The position numbers and the translations under genes were made by a program. 64,000 bases of DNA. Origin: an uncultured Myxococcales bacterium (GTDB lineage Bacteria > Myxococcota_A > UBA9042 > CAIXZC01). The stretch covers positions 116,790 to 180,789 of the forward strand of contig CAITUV010000073.1 of the NCBI GenBank assembly GCA_903895725.1, written 5' to 3'. Of the stretch, positions 26,630 to 34,802 are shown in pieces (position 1 is the stretch's first letter; the number at the start of each line of letters is the position of its first letter). The notes beneath the pieces are model-generated. The model searched no databases and was not told where the DNA came from. It was given only the letters and a program-made list of their open reading frames with translations.

Positions 26630-28096
26630 TCACTCCCCCTGCTTCTCCAGCAGGATCCGGCTGCGCAGCTCCTTGACCTTGGCAGGCTCGACCGGCACCC
26701 AGCGCTGCTGGCGGATCTTGCGGTCCAGCTCTCCGGGGTCGAGCTGGATGCTGGTCACGAGCCGGCCGTCCAGGGAGAAGACATGGGCTCGAGCCCTGGG
26801 CCCTAGCACCACGATGGCGTTGCTGCGGGAATCGAGATAGAAGCGCTCGTCAGAGGCCCGCTCGACATCGGTCAGAGCGTTGCGGATGGGGCGATCCCCA
26901 TCGGAGTGGCGCTCCACCGCGTGGGAGGTCCGGTACGTCCGGGGACGGAACGCACGCTCGAGGTCGGCCTTGAGCCACGTCAGGATGGGGGACAGGTGCG
27001 GCGCAAGCTCCATCCGCTTGCCCATCCGCTCCGCCTGGACCATGAGCCGGCCCACGGCATCGATCTTCTGCCGGGTCGTACGCACGATCTGGGCCAGCGC
27101 CGAGGCCGGGGAGAGCGGTGCGCTGTCGCCCGCCGCAGCGCCGATGGCCTCGGGCGTCAGTCCCAGGAGGTTGAGCCGAAGCCGTCGGCGCTCCGTGCCG
27201 CTGCCGGTCTCGACGAGCTGGAACGTCAGCGCCACCCGGTGCGGTGGCGTGCGGGTCAGCCCCAGGTCGGACGGTACGAGGCCCGCCACCACCTGGCCGT
27301 GCACGTTGTAGGTCACGCTGTCCCGGCCGAATGCGGGGAGCATCTCCCCTTTGAGATCTGCTCCCTCCTGGGCGATGGCGACGACCTCCGGAACGTCCGC
27401 ATAGATCCGGTCGACCCGCTCGTCCCCCCGCTCCAGGCAGAGGTTGGCGAACTCCTTGAACATCGGCTTACCCGTGGCCGAAAACCCGCAAAAAACCTGG
27501 GCCGGATTCTCGGGGGCACCGTGGACGCAGTCCGCGGATCGGCACTGGTAGCAGTACACCCGCCCCAGTCGGAAGGACGCGATGGCCTCCATCCCCTCCT
27601 GCACCCGCCGTCGGGTGTCGTTGACGAGCTGGACGGCCGCAGCCTGAGTCACCTCGGCCGAGCGGAACAGCTCCGGGTCGACCGACAGAGGAAGCACAAG
27701 CTTGCCCGTCGGCAGCGATTCCCCGGGAGTCAGGCCGTACTCGGTTGCCAGGGCCCGTACCAGCGTGCTGAGCGCCTTGAGCGCCGTTGCCGCCAGCTCT
27801 ACCGGTGAGAGCCGGGGCCTGTCCTGCGAGCCACGGGGCCAGTCCTGCGAGCCACGAGGCCGGTCCTGCGAGCCACGAGGCCGGTCCTGCGAGCCACGGG
27901 GCCGGTCCTGCGAGCCACGAGGCCTGTCCTGCGAGCCACGGGGCCGGTCCTGCGAGCCACGGGGCCTGTCCTGCGGGGGACGGGGCCTCTCCTGGGTATC
28001 GACTCCAGTCGCTTCTCTCCGGTCATTGCGAGGGCGTCTCGGCCGGCTTCCGCCGCCGGGGCGGGTTGGGGGCTTGTGCTCCATGGCGTCCTTCAC
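26630..28096 (-). CDS. unknown protein with QDRPRGS tandem repeats and a Cys cluster
   Basis: This 488-residue protein begins with a basic Arg/Pro-rich tail containing eight 7-residue repeats (QDRPRGS), encoded by a 21-base DNA repeat (27806-27973). A folded region of about 390 residues follows. It includes a Cys cluster YCYQCRSADCVHG (about 178-190) and VFCGFS, a possible metal site. The basic repeats suggest nucleic-acid binding, but this is inference. The start is taken as GTG 28096, which overlaps the deoB stop as GTGA, so translation is likely coupled. ATG 28084 is an alternative. The pairing with deoB could reflect a nucleotide or RNA role. Confidence 0.7.
   Translation of the reverse strand: MKDAMEHKPPTRPGGGSRPRRPRNDRREATGVDTQERPRPPQDRPRGSQDRPRGSQDRPRGSQDRPRGSQDRPRGSQDRPRGSQDWPRGSQDRPRLSPVELAATALKALSTLVRALATEYGLTPGESLPTGKLVLPLSVDPELFRSAEVTQAAAVQLVNDTRRRVQEGMEAIASFRLGRVYCYQCRSADCVHGAPENPAQVFCGFSATGKPMFKEFANLCLERGDERVDRIYADVPEVVAIAQEGADLKGEMLPAFGRDSVTYNVHGQVVAGLVPSDLGLTRTPPHRVALTFQLVETGSGTERRRLRLNLLGLTPEAIGAAAGDSAPLSPASALAQIVRTTRQKIDAVGRLMVQAERMGKRMELAPHLSPILTWLKADLERAFRPRTYRTSHAVERHSDGDRPIRNALTDVERASDERFYLDSRSNAIVVLGPRARAHVFSLDGRLVTSIQLDPGELDRKIRQQRWVPVEPAKVKELRSRILLEKQGE
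27806..27973 (-). repeat. eight 21-base tandem repeats coding QDRPRGS
   Basis: Eight units of a 21-base sequence (core GAGCCACGGGGCCGGTCCTGC on the plus strand, with few substitutions) run in frame inside the gene. Two units differ in the protein (QDWPRGS and QDRPRLS). The near identity of the DNA units points to recent expansion by slippage or recombination. Confidence 0.95.
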
Positions 28097-29247
28097 AATG
28101 CCGGCACGCCGGCAAGATCCGGCTTCAAGCCGAACAGCTTCAGTGTGGTCGCAGCGATATCCGCAAAGGTCTTTCGCACACCGAGGTCATGTCCCATGGC
28201 AAGGCCGGAGCTGTAGACCAGCAGCGGGACGAATTCGCGAGTGTGGTCGGTGTGGGCCACGTGGCTCGGGTCGCAACCATGGTCGGCCGTGATGATCAGC
28301 GTATCCTCCGGCGTGAGCATCGGCAGCAGCTTGCCGACGAAGGCATCACCCGCCTCGAGGGCACGGGCGTAGCCGGGGGCGTTGCGCCGGTGACCGAATA
28401 CCATGTCGTAGTCCACCAGGTTTACGAAGACGAGCCCTTGCCGTCCCTGCTTCACCAGGTCGAGGGTCTTGACGAATCCGTCATCGTTTCCCTCGGTGTG
28501 TACCGAGTGGGCAATTCCCCTGCCGGCGAAAATGTCTTCGATCTTGCCGACACCCGTGACCGGAATGCCGGCCGCGGTGAGGCGGTCGAGCAGGGTCGCC
28601 TCCGGCGGCTCCATGCAGAAGTCCTTGCGATTGTAGGTGCGTGCGAAGCTGCCGGGCTTGCCGACGAAGGGGCGGGCGATGACCCGGGCCACGCGGAACG
28701 GATCGAGGATCTTTCGGGCGACCTCGCAGGCCCGGTAGAGCTCGGGCAGCGGAACGACCTCCTCGTGCGCCGCAATCTGGAACACCGAATCCGCTGACGT
28801 GTAGACGATGAGCTTTCCGGTACGCATCTGCTCTTCGCCGAGCTGGTCGAGGATCACGGTTCCGCTGGCGGCCTTGTTGTACAGCGTGGCGAAGCCGGAT
28901 TCCTTTTCAAAGGGCTCCATGATTTCAGGGGGAAAGCCGTCGGGATACAGGGCGAACGGCCGGCGGCTGATGAGCCCGGCGATCTCCCAGTGTCCGGTGA
29001 CCGTGTCCTTGGCCGGCGAGGCTTCCTGCATGCGGCCGAAGCACGCGAGCGGGTTGGCTGCGGGGGGAACTCCGGGCACGGCAGCGAGGTTGCCGAGGCC
29101 GAGGCTGCCGAGCACGGGCATCGCCAGCCCGCCGACCGATTCGGCCGCGTGGACCAGGGTGTTCGCCCCTTCGTCCAGGAAGTCGGCCGCATCCGGCATG
29201 GCCCCGATGCCCACCGAGTCGAACACCACGAGAAGAACGCGTTTCAT
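28093..29247 (-). CDS. deoB: phosphopentomutase
   Basis: This 384-residue enzyme interconverts ribose-1-phosphate and ribose-5-phosphate (and the deoxy forms) in nucleoside salvage. The metal-binding motifs of the alkaline-phosphatase superfamily are present: VVFDSVGIGAMPDA at the N-terminus, KDTVTGHWE (the Thr is the phosphorylated residue) near 96, NLVDYDMVFGHR and TADHGCDPSHVAHTDHTRE. Length matches the family. Start ATG 29247 has GGAGGTG before it. The downstream repeat-protein gene overlaps its stop. No clear promoter was found in the 225-base gap on this strand. Confidence 0.96.
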   Translation of the reverse strand: MKRVLLVVFDSVGIGAMPDAADFLDEGANTLVHAAESVGGLAMPVLGSLGLGNLAAVPGVPPAANPLACFGRMQEASPAKDTVTGHWEIAGLISRRPFALYPDGFPPEIMEPFEKESGFATLYNKAASGTVILDQLGEEQMRTGKLIVYTSADSVFQIAAHEEVVPLPELYRACEVARKILDPFRVARVIARPFVGKPGSFARTYNRKDFCMEPPEATLLDRLTAAGIPVTGVGKIEDIFAGRGIAHSVHTEGNDDGFVKTLDLVKQGRQGLVFVNLVDYDMVFGHRRNAPGYARALEAGDAFVGKLLPMLTPEDTLIITADHGCDPSHVAHTDHTREFVPLLVYSSGLAMGHDLGVRKTFADIAATTLKLFGLKPDLAGVPAL

Positions 29248-29416
29248 GCACACCTCCAGGGTCTGCCGCAAACGGGGCGGCACCAGCAAACCCTAACAAG
29301 TATTGCGGGCAACGTAAAGTCGGCCGTCGGCTTGTGTGGTAGCCGTCGGGTTGCCCAAGCCACCGGTGCCTGCAGGGTCCGGGAGTGCAGGTGCGGGGTG
29401 GGGCAGGCCCGGTATT

Positions 29417-29445
29417 TTGCAAGGGTAGGCAAGCGACGGTACACT
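29417..29445 (+). promoter_or_regulatory. sigma-70-like promoter of the lytic transglycosylase gene
   Basis: TTGCAA (29417-29422) and TACACT (29440-29445) are 17 bases apart, each matching four of six consensus bases. The start would lie near 29452, 21 bases before the GTG. Confidence 0.45.
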
Positions 29446-29472
29446 GGCGGGGAGTGCTTCCGGGAGGTGTCC

Positions 29473-30159
29473 GTGAGACTCGCTCCGCTCGTGCTGGCTC
29501 TGCTCGTTACATGCGGCTGCTCCGCCGCAGCGGGAGGGGACTACCAGGAGGACGGGCGCAGCGTCAAGAAGTCCTCCCACTCCGGCAAGACGGCCAAGAC
29601 CAAGAAGAGCAAGAAGGGGAGCGGCTCCCACTCGAGGAAGACTGCGTCGGGCAGCGGCTCGTCGAGCAGTTCCGGAGGGGGCAGCAAAGGGAGCGGGGCA
29701 GCGACTGCCGCATTGCCGGTGGACGTTCCCGCCACTTACAAGCCCCGCAAGACCGCTTGCGAGAAGTACCGGGACATGATCGAGGTCATTGCCGCGCGTC
29801 ACGGGCTCGAGACGGAGCTCGTGATGGGGGTGGTCAAGGTGGAATCGAACTTCAACCCCGAGTGTCGCTCCAGGGTCGGTGCCACGGGGCTCATGCAGGT
29901 CATGCCCCGCACCGGGAGCCACATGGAGTGCGACGACGACCTCGAGGACCCGCAGGCCAACGTCGAGTGCGGCTGCCGCGTCCTGAAGAAGTACCTCGCC
30001 CTGTACAATGGAAACGTGATCTACGGGCTTGCCGCCTACAACTCAGGGCCCGGCAACGCCAACCCCTCGGCCAAGGAAAGCAAGACCCCGTTCAACTTCG
30101 GCTACGTCGAGAAGGTCTTGCGCTGGCGGAACGTTTTTGTGCGGTACGGTTGTCGCTGA
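29473..30159 (+). CDS. SLT-type lytic transglycosylase, probable lipoprotein
   Basis: This 228-residue enzyme cleaves peptidoglycan glycan strands. A hydrophobic signal ends in TCGC (Cys16 region). A Lys/Ser/Gly-rich linker (about 25-85) precedes the goose-lysozyme-like domain. The catalytic Glu lies in VVKVESNFNP, followed by GATGLMQVMP and GLAAYNSGPGN, all hallmark SLT motifs. The GTG at 29473 has GGGAGG five bases before it. Its last 68 bases overlap the 3' end of lnt on the opposite strand. Confidence 0.93.
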   Translation: MRLAPLVLALLVTCGCSAAAGGDYQEDGRSVKKSSHSGKTAKTKKSKKGSGSHSRKTASGSGSSSSSGGGSKGSGAATAALPVDVPATYKPRKTACEKYRDMIEVIAARHGLETELVMGVVKVESNFNPECRSRVGATGLMQVMPRTGSHMECDDDLEDPQANVECGCRVLKKYLALYNGNVIYGLAAYNSGPGNANPSAKESKTPFNFGYVEKVLRWRNVFVRYGCR

Positions 30160-32752
30160 CGGGGACCGGCCTCTTCTTCGAAAGAATCATGACGGCCAGG
30201 ATGGTGAGCAGGAGTCCCGCCATCCAGGGGAAGTGCCTGCCGCCGGCCCGGTACAGGGTCCAGGAGTCCTTGAGGAGCGGGAGGTCGACGATGAACGATT
30301 CGGCCCCCTCAGGGTCGGTCATGTGCCGGATCTCGCCGGTTGCGGACACGAAGCCGCTGATGCCCGTGGTGGTGGCTCTCACCAGGGGCAGGCGCTGCTC
30401 CACCGCCCGGAACGAGGCGAGGACGAAATGCTGCCAGGCCTCCTTGGTCTTACCGAACCAGGCATCGTTGGTGAGGTTCACGAGGGCTTCGGCTCCCGAG
30501 GAGGCAACCGCATTGGTGTGGCTCGGAATGATGTCCTCGTAGCAGATGAGGACGCCCAGCCTGTGCCCCAGGAACGGTATCGGTTCCCGAGCGGGCCCGG
30601 GCAGGAACCGGCCCGATTCGGGTGACCACTCGTAGAGCACGGGGAACCAGTCGCCAAAGGGGATGTACTCGCCGAATGCCAGCAGGTACTGCTTGTCGTA
30701 GCGCCCCAGGACGTTGCCCGCGCCGTCGGCCAGGAACGCACTGTTGTAGCGGGTATTGGAAAGGCTGTTGGGATCCTCAATTTCCTGGACCGTGCCGGAC
30801 GTGGCCCCGAACAGGAGCGGAACTCCGAAGCCGCGCTGCACGGCATTCGGGATGCGATCGGGCTGGCCGAGGTCTTCGATGACTGCAGCGGGGTATTCGG
30901 GCTTTCCAGGGGCCGGCAGCCTGGCCTTGTAGATTTGCGCCGTGTCCGCAGGCAGCCACCAGTAGTAGCGGGAGAACGGCCAGAGCGCTATGGCCGAGGC
31001 CCCCGACCCATCGGCCGCATGGCCTGACAGCGCAGCGGCCTGTCCCTCCGGCAACACCTCGATGATCCGCCCGCCGGCCTCCAGGGCGAGGCAGCGGCCA
31101 TCCGAGTCGCAGCTCACGGAATGTATCGGCCCCCGATGGAGCGGGGTTGCATCGGCCACGCCGGCAACCCGTCGGAGCTCCCGGGAGGTCGCGACCAGCA
31201 GGGCACCGTCCGGCAGCAGGGCGATGGCCCGTACCGTGCCCTGGACGTCGAGCGTCTTGTCCGAGACCTCGATTTCCCCTTCCGCAGTCACCCGGGCGAT
31301 GGCACCGGCCGACGACACCAGCAGCACCGTCTGCTCAGTCCCGGTCGCCGCCACCCAGGAGACCCCATCGGTCGCCTGCCTCGAAGTCACTCCGTCTTTC
31401 ACGTTGCCCGCCAGGATCACTCCGTCGCCGGCTGCTACGTAGCGTCCAGGAGCAAACCCGGTCAGTGCCGCCAGATTCTCGGTCGCATCGGTCTTGAGCT
31501 TGATCCAGCCGTCATTCGAGCGGGCCAGCAGCGTTCCGTTGTCACCAGCGGCCATGGGCAGGCACTGGTCTTCCGGCGTGTCGAGGTAGGCGGCAGTCCC
31601 CTGGCAGCCGTACCAGAGGGTACGCAGCGGAGTAGTCACCGGTGATTTCTCCCGGGCAAGCCCTTGAGGAGTGACCGAAAAGATCGCTCCGTCGTGCCCC
31701 GCCACGAACGTCCTCCCGTCCCCTCTCGATGCCACCGCGGTCAGCCGGATTCCGGCTTCCAGGACGGTCGGCGATGCGGTGGAGGCGCTCGACGGCGCAT
31801 GAAGCAGGACCTTGCTGCCAGCCAGCGTCACGAAGTCCACCGGGGCGCGTCGAGCGTACACGGAGAGAGCGGGGAAGTAGGTGCTCTCGGGCCACACCAG
31901 GAGGTCCGGTTTGGCCTCCTCGGCCAGGCGGACCGAGGCCGCATGGAGATTCAAGGTGTTCCACTTCAGCACCCAGAGCGGCGATTCCCCCTTCGGGAAG
32001 TCCCTGAGCTGCTCTTCGAAGATCGGGATCTCCGGCTCCACGATCCCCAGCCTGAGCGTTTCGGCCTGCTTCTCGGTTCGGTCGACCTGGTCGAAGCGGA
32101 CGGTTCCGTAGAGCAGGGTAGCGGACAGCACACCGAGGAGCGTAGCCACGGGGGCCAGCAGCGGCTTGACGGGAGACGGTCCACCCGCCCGGCGGGCGAG
32201 TGCGGCCCGGACGACCTCGTAGAGCACGGCGTTGGCCATTACCAGCAGGAAAGTGAGGAAGCTCACGCCGAACAGGTCACAGGCCTGGATGAGGAGGAGC
32301 CGCTCGTACTGGCAGTTCCCGAGAAACCAGGGAAAGAGGATCGGGTGGAGGAACTCGAAGAACGTGTACGCCAGGGGAAGGAAGAGCCAGGGACGCCGGT
32401 CGGATCTGCGGGCCAGCAGGAGGGACAGCCAGAAGGCCAGAGCGATGGGAAGCCCCTGCCAGGAGGCCCCGACCAACGTCAGTGCCACGGAGACCGGGTA
32501 AGGCAGGTGTCCGAAGTTGAACAGCATGTCGGACATCCAGAAGAAACCCACGAAGTTCGCCGTGGTTCCGGCAAGCCAGGCCAGCAGGAAGGCCCGGCGC
32601 AACGAGGCCTGTTCGATGACCAGGAGCAGCGGGACATACGCGACCCACGCCAGCGGCCAGACGTCGAAGTGGGGAAACGCCAGGGCCACGGCAAGCCCGG
32701 AAATCAACGGTGCGGAAAGCGCCCACACGAGAGAACGGACACGATTGCTCAT
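30092..32752 (-). CDS. lnt: apolipoprotein N-acyltransferase with a propeller-like insertion
   Basis: Lnt adds the third acyl chain to lipoproteins in the inner membrane. This protein has 886 residues, against about 510 in E. coli. Around eight membrane helices (residues 8-220) precede the nitrilase-fold domain. The catalytic triad is intact: Glu289 (LLVWPESTYF), Lys687 (GRYDKQYLLAFGEYIP) and Cys737 (LGVLICYEDI). In E. coli Glu and Lys are 68 residues apart; here they are 398 apart. The extra segment (about 325-600) has repeated beta motifs such as FVAGHDGAIFSV, VLLVSSAGAIARV and LLVATSRELRRV, like blades of a YCF48/BNR-type propeller. ATGA overlap with the lipid kinase gene couples it to the operon. 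Confidence 0.93.
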   Translation of the reverse strand: MSNRVRSLVWALSAPLISGLAVALAFPHFDVWPLAWVAYVPLLLVIEQASLRRAFLLAWLAGTTANFVGFFWMSDMLFNFGHLPYPVSVALTLVGASWQGLPIALAFWLSLLLARRSDRRPWLFLPLAYTFFEFLHPILFPWFLGNCQYERLLLIQACDLFGVSFLTFLLVMANAVLYEVVRAALARRAGGPSPVKPLLAPVATLLGVLSATLLYGTVRFDQVDRTEKQAETLRLGIVEPEIPIFEEQLRDFPKGESPLWVLKWNTLNLHAASVRLAEEAKPDLLVWPESTYFPALSVYARRAPVDFVTLAGSKVLLHAPSSASTASPTVLEAGIRLTAVASRGDGRTFVAGHDGAIFSVTPQGLAREKSPVTTPLRTLWYGCQGTAAYLDTPEDQCLPMAAGDNGTLLARSNDGWIKLKTDATENLAALTGFAPGRYVAAGDGVILAGNVKDGVTSRQATDGVSWVAATGTEQTVLLVSSAGAIARVTAEGEIEVSDKTLDVQGTVRAIALLPDGALLVATSRELRRVAGVADATPLHRGPIHSVSCDSDGRCLALEAGGRIIEVLPEGQAAALSGHAADGSGASAIALWPFSRYYWWLPADTAQIYKARLPAPGKPEYPAAVIEDLGQPDRIPNAVQRGFGVPLLFGATSGTVQEIEDPNSLSNTRYNSAFLADGAGNVLGRYDKQYLLAFGEYIPFGDWFPVLYEWSPESGRFLPGPAREPIPFLGHRLGVLICYEDIIPSHTNAVASSGAEALVNLTNDAWFGKTKEAWQHFVLASFRAVEQRLPLVRATTTGISGFVSATGEIRHMTDPEGAESFIVDLPLLKDSWTLYRAGGRHFPWMAGLLLTILAVMILSKKRPVPVSDNRTAQKRSASARPSRRSRS

Positions 32753-33684
32753 GACTTGATCTTCAGCGCTCCGGGGAGGATGTCGATTTCGAGCGGAAGG
32801 CGGCCGGGTTGCTCGCCGTCGACGTCGAGAAGCACGTCGGGGCGCTCGCACGTGGCCACGACTCGGCGCGCTCGTGCCAGGGTCACATTGGGATTGCCCA
32901 GGTGTCGCCCCTTGTAGATGGAGCCGCCCAGGGAGACGAAGCCCAAGGTGGACATCCCCTCGAAGGCCACGACATCAAAGAGACCGTCATCCGGTTTCGC
33001 CTCAGGAGCGACCTCCATGCCGCCGCCGAAGTAGCGGCCGATGGCCACGGCCACGTTGTGGATCCGGGCGGTCCGGGGTTCGGAGTCATCGAGCCGGACC
33101 GTGACGTCCGGAGGGTCGAAGGCGGCCAGTGCCCGCATGGTGGCGATGAAGAACGAAGCCTTGCCCCCCAGCGCCTTGGACGAGCTGTTCACCAGCTTGT
33201 CGACCAGCCCGCCGATGCCAAAGCTCAGGATGTTGATGAACACTCGCGTGCGGCGATTGCCCTGTGCATCGACGAACGTGTAACGGCCCACGTCGTGACT
33301 CCGGAAGGTCCGTCCGGGGAGACGGTCGAGTGCGGCAAACGGCCCCTTGTCCATGCCGAGTGTCCGGCGCAGGTCACCTCCCGTTCCGCTGGTGACGACG
33401 GCCAGGACGGCGTCTGGGCGAAGCGGAACGCCGTTCGGGAAGAACCCGTTAGCGACTTCGCTGTGGGTCCCATCTCCGCCGACGGAGACCACCATTTCAT
33501 AGCCGTCCTCGAGCGCCTTGCGGGCAAGCATCTCCCCCTCGCCCTGCTTCGACGTGAAGCGATGCTCGAAGGGGCCGATCTGCTTCTCGATGGCGGCAGA
33601 CAGTTCGGGCCAGACCCGGCCGGTCTTGCCGTTGCTCGAGTTGGGGTTGACCACGACCAGGGTCTTGAAGGAGTCCAATGTCAT
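32749..33684 (-). CDS. diacylglycerol/lipid kinase (DagK/YegS family)
   Basis: This 311-residue cytoplasmic or membrane-associated kinase has the family's NPNSSNGKTG phosphate-binding start (residues 12-21). The nucleotide motif VSVGGDGTHSEVANG (about 70-84) and the TSGTGGDLRRTLG motif (about 107) follow. The C-terminal half holds the second lobe, with KPDDGLFDVVAFEG. The family phosphorylates diacylglycerol, sphingosine or related lipids. It sits between the CCG Fe-S protein and lnt, with ATGA overlaps at both ends. The same kinase family lies next to an AGPS-like flavoprotein in mycobacteria (Rv2251-Rv2252), which supports a lipid role here. Confidence 0.92.
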   Translation of the reverse strand: MTLDSFKTLVVVNPNSSNGKTGRVWPELSAAIEKQIGPFEHRFTSKQGEGEMLARKALEDGYEMVVSVGGDGTHSEVANGFFPNGVPLRPDAVLAVVTSGTGGDLRRTLGMDKGPFAALDRLPGRTFRSHDVGRYTFVDAQGNRRTRVFINILSFGIGGLVDKLVNSSSKALGGKASFFIATMRALAAFDPPDVTVRLDDSEPRTARIHNVAVAIGRYFGGGMEVAPEAKPDDGLFDVVAFEGMSTLGFVSLGGSIYKGRHLGNPNVTLARARRVVATCERPDVLLDVDGEQPGRLPLEIDILPGALKIKS

Positions 33685-34802
33685 GGTGTCTTCTCCGCGA
33701 GCAGCTCGACGATGTGCCGGACGGGCAGGTTCTGGTCTGCGGTACGAAGCTGTCTCCTGCACTGGGCGCAGCCGACGAGGAGGGTATCGGCCCCGGAGTC
33801 CCGGAATTCCTGTGCGACCAGGGAGGACACGCTGGAGGCCACGTCCGGGGCCACGCTGGGGACGGGCCATCCGCCGCCGCAGCACTGGCCTTTCTCTTTC
33901 CGGTGGAGCAGCTCGACGGGGGGCTGTCTGCAGGCCCACTTGAGCAGGTCGCGAGGCAGCTGGTACATGCCCAGGTGGCGTCCCAGGTGGCAGGGATCGT
34001 GCCACGCAACCCGCCCCTCATGGAACGACGGTCCGGACAGGTCGACCCGGCGGCCAACGAACTCGAGCAGCGTGGTGGCCTGGCGGGAGCGATCCAGGCC
34101 GATCTCGGGCCACTTCAGGCGGAGGAACGAGGCGCAGTGGGGGGAGGCGAGCACGACCCTGGAGTAGCGGCCGAACTTCTTGGCCGTGGTACGGGCTTCC
34201 TTCTCGGCCGCCTTGAACCAGGCGTGGGCATAGCCGTGGTGACCGCATTCCAGGGCTGAATCCTTGTTGACCCCGAGAACCTTGTCACCTACGGCATCGA
34301 GCAACCGGAACGTGGCTTCGAGCAGATCGACCGAGTCCTCCTGGAGCATTTCCAGACCGGGAACGAAGAGCGCCTGGCACTCCTTGACGCGTCGCCAGGA
34401 CGGGGCGACGTCCCGCAGGAGCTTCCAGCCCTTCTCGGGGTCGTTGGGGGGGATTCGGGCTGCATGGCCCGAATCGGCCCAGTCGCCGGGCTGGCGTCGT
34501 TCGATCAGTGGGGGCTTTCCTCCGCCGCACTCGATTCGAGCTGCCGCCAGGTTGGTCGGGACGTCGATTCCGTGGAGGCAGGCCTCGCGGCAGGCCAGGC
34601 AATCAAGGCACATCCAGAGCGGGTGCTGCGATTCGGGCGAGGAATCGACGAGCTTGCCCTTCAACCGCCAGACGGCGGACTGCTTGCCCCACGGGGAGTA
34701 GGAGAGATTGGCCGCAGCGTTGCTTACTGGGCAGCGGGAGAGACAGAGCGTCGGGCAGTGTACGCAGCAGGTCGTGTCTCGTGCGTTGGTGCGGGATCTC
34801 AT
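33681..34802 (-). CDS. Fe-S oxidoreductase with two 4Fe-4S motifs and CCG domains (GlpC/GlcF-like)
   Basis: This 373-residue protein has two N-terminal ferredoxin-like motifs, CCVHCPTLCLSRCP (about residue 12) and CLDCLACREACLHG (about 65). Two CCG-type regions follow: SPHCASFLRLKW, with HDPCHLGRHLGMY and CCGGG, which bind Fe-S or haem-like cofactors in GlpC, GlcF and HdrB. Such subunits pass electrons from a flavoprotein dehydrogenase to the membrane quinone pool. In this operon the two FAD-domain proteins immediately upstream are its likely partners. ATG 34802 was chosen for the GGAGGG before it and the ATGA overlap. Confidence 0.9.
   Translation of the reverse strand: MRSRTNARDTTCCVHCPTLCLSRCPVSNAAANLSYSPWGKQSAVWRLKGKLVDSSPESQHPLWMCLDCLACREACLHGIDVPTNLAAARIECGGGKPPLIERRQPGDWADSGHAARIPPNDPEKGWKLLRDVAPSWRRVKECQALFVPGLEMLQEDSVDLLEATFRLLDAVGDKVLGVNKDSALECGHHGYAHAWFKAAEKEARTTAKKFGRYSRVVLASPHCASFLRLKWPEIGLDRSRQATTLLEFVGRRVDLSGPSFHEGRVAWHDPCHLGRHLGMYQLPRDLLKWACRQPPVELLHRKEKGQCCGGGWPVPSVAPDVASSVSSLVAQEFRDSGADTLLVGCAQCRRQLRTADQNLPVRHIVELLAEKTP

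Noticed and set aside
27806..27973. 21-base repeats as a CRISPR array
   Set aside because: No spacers separate the units and they are in frame inside a gene.
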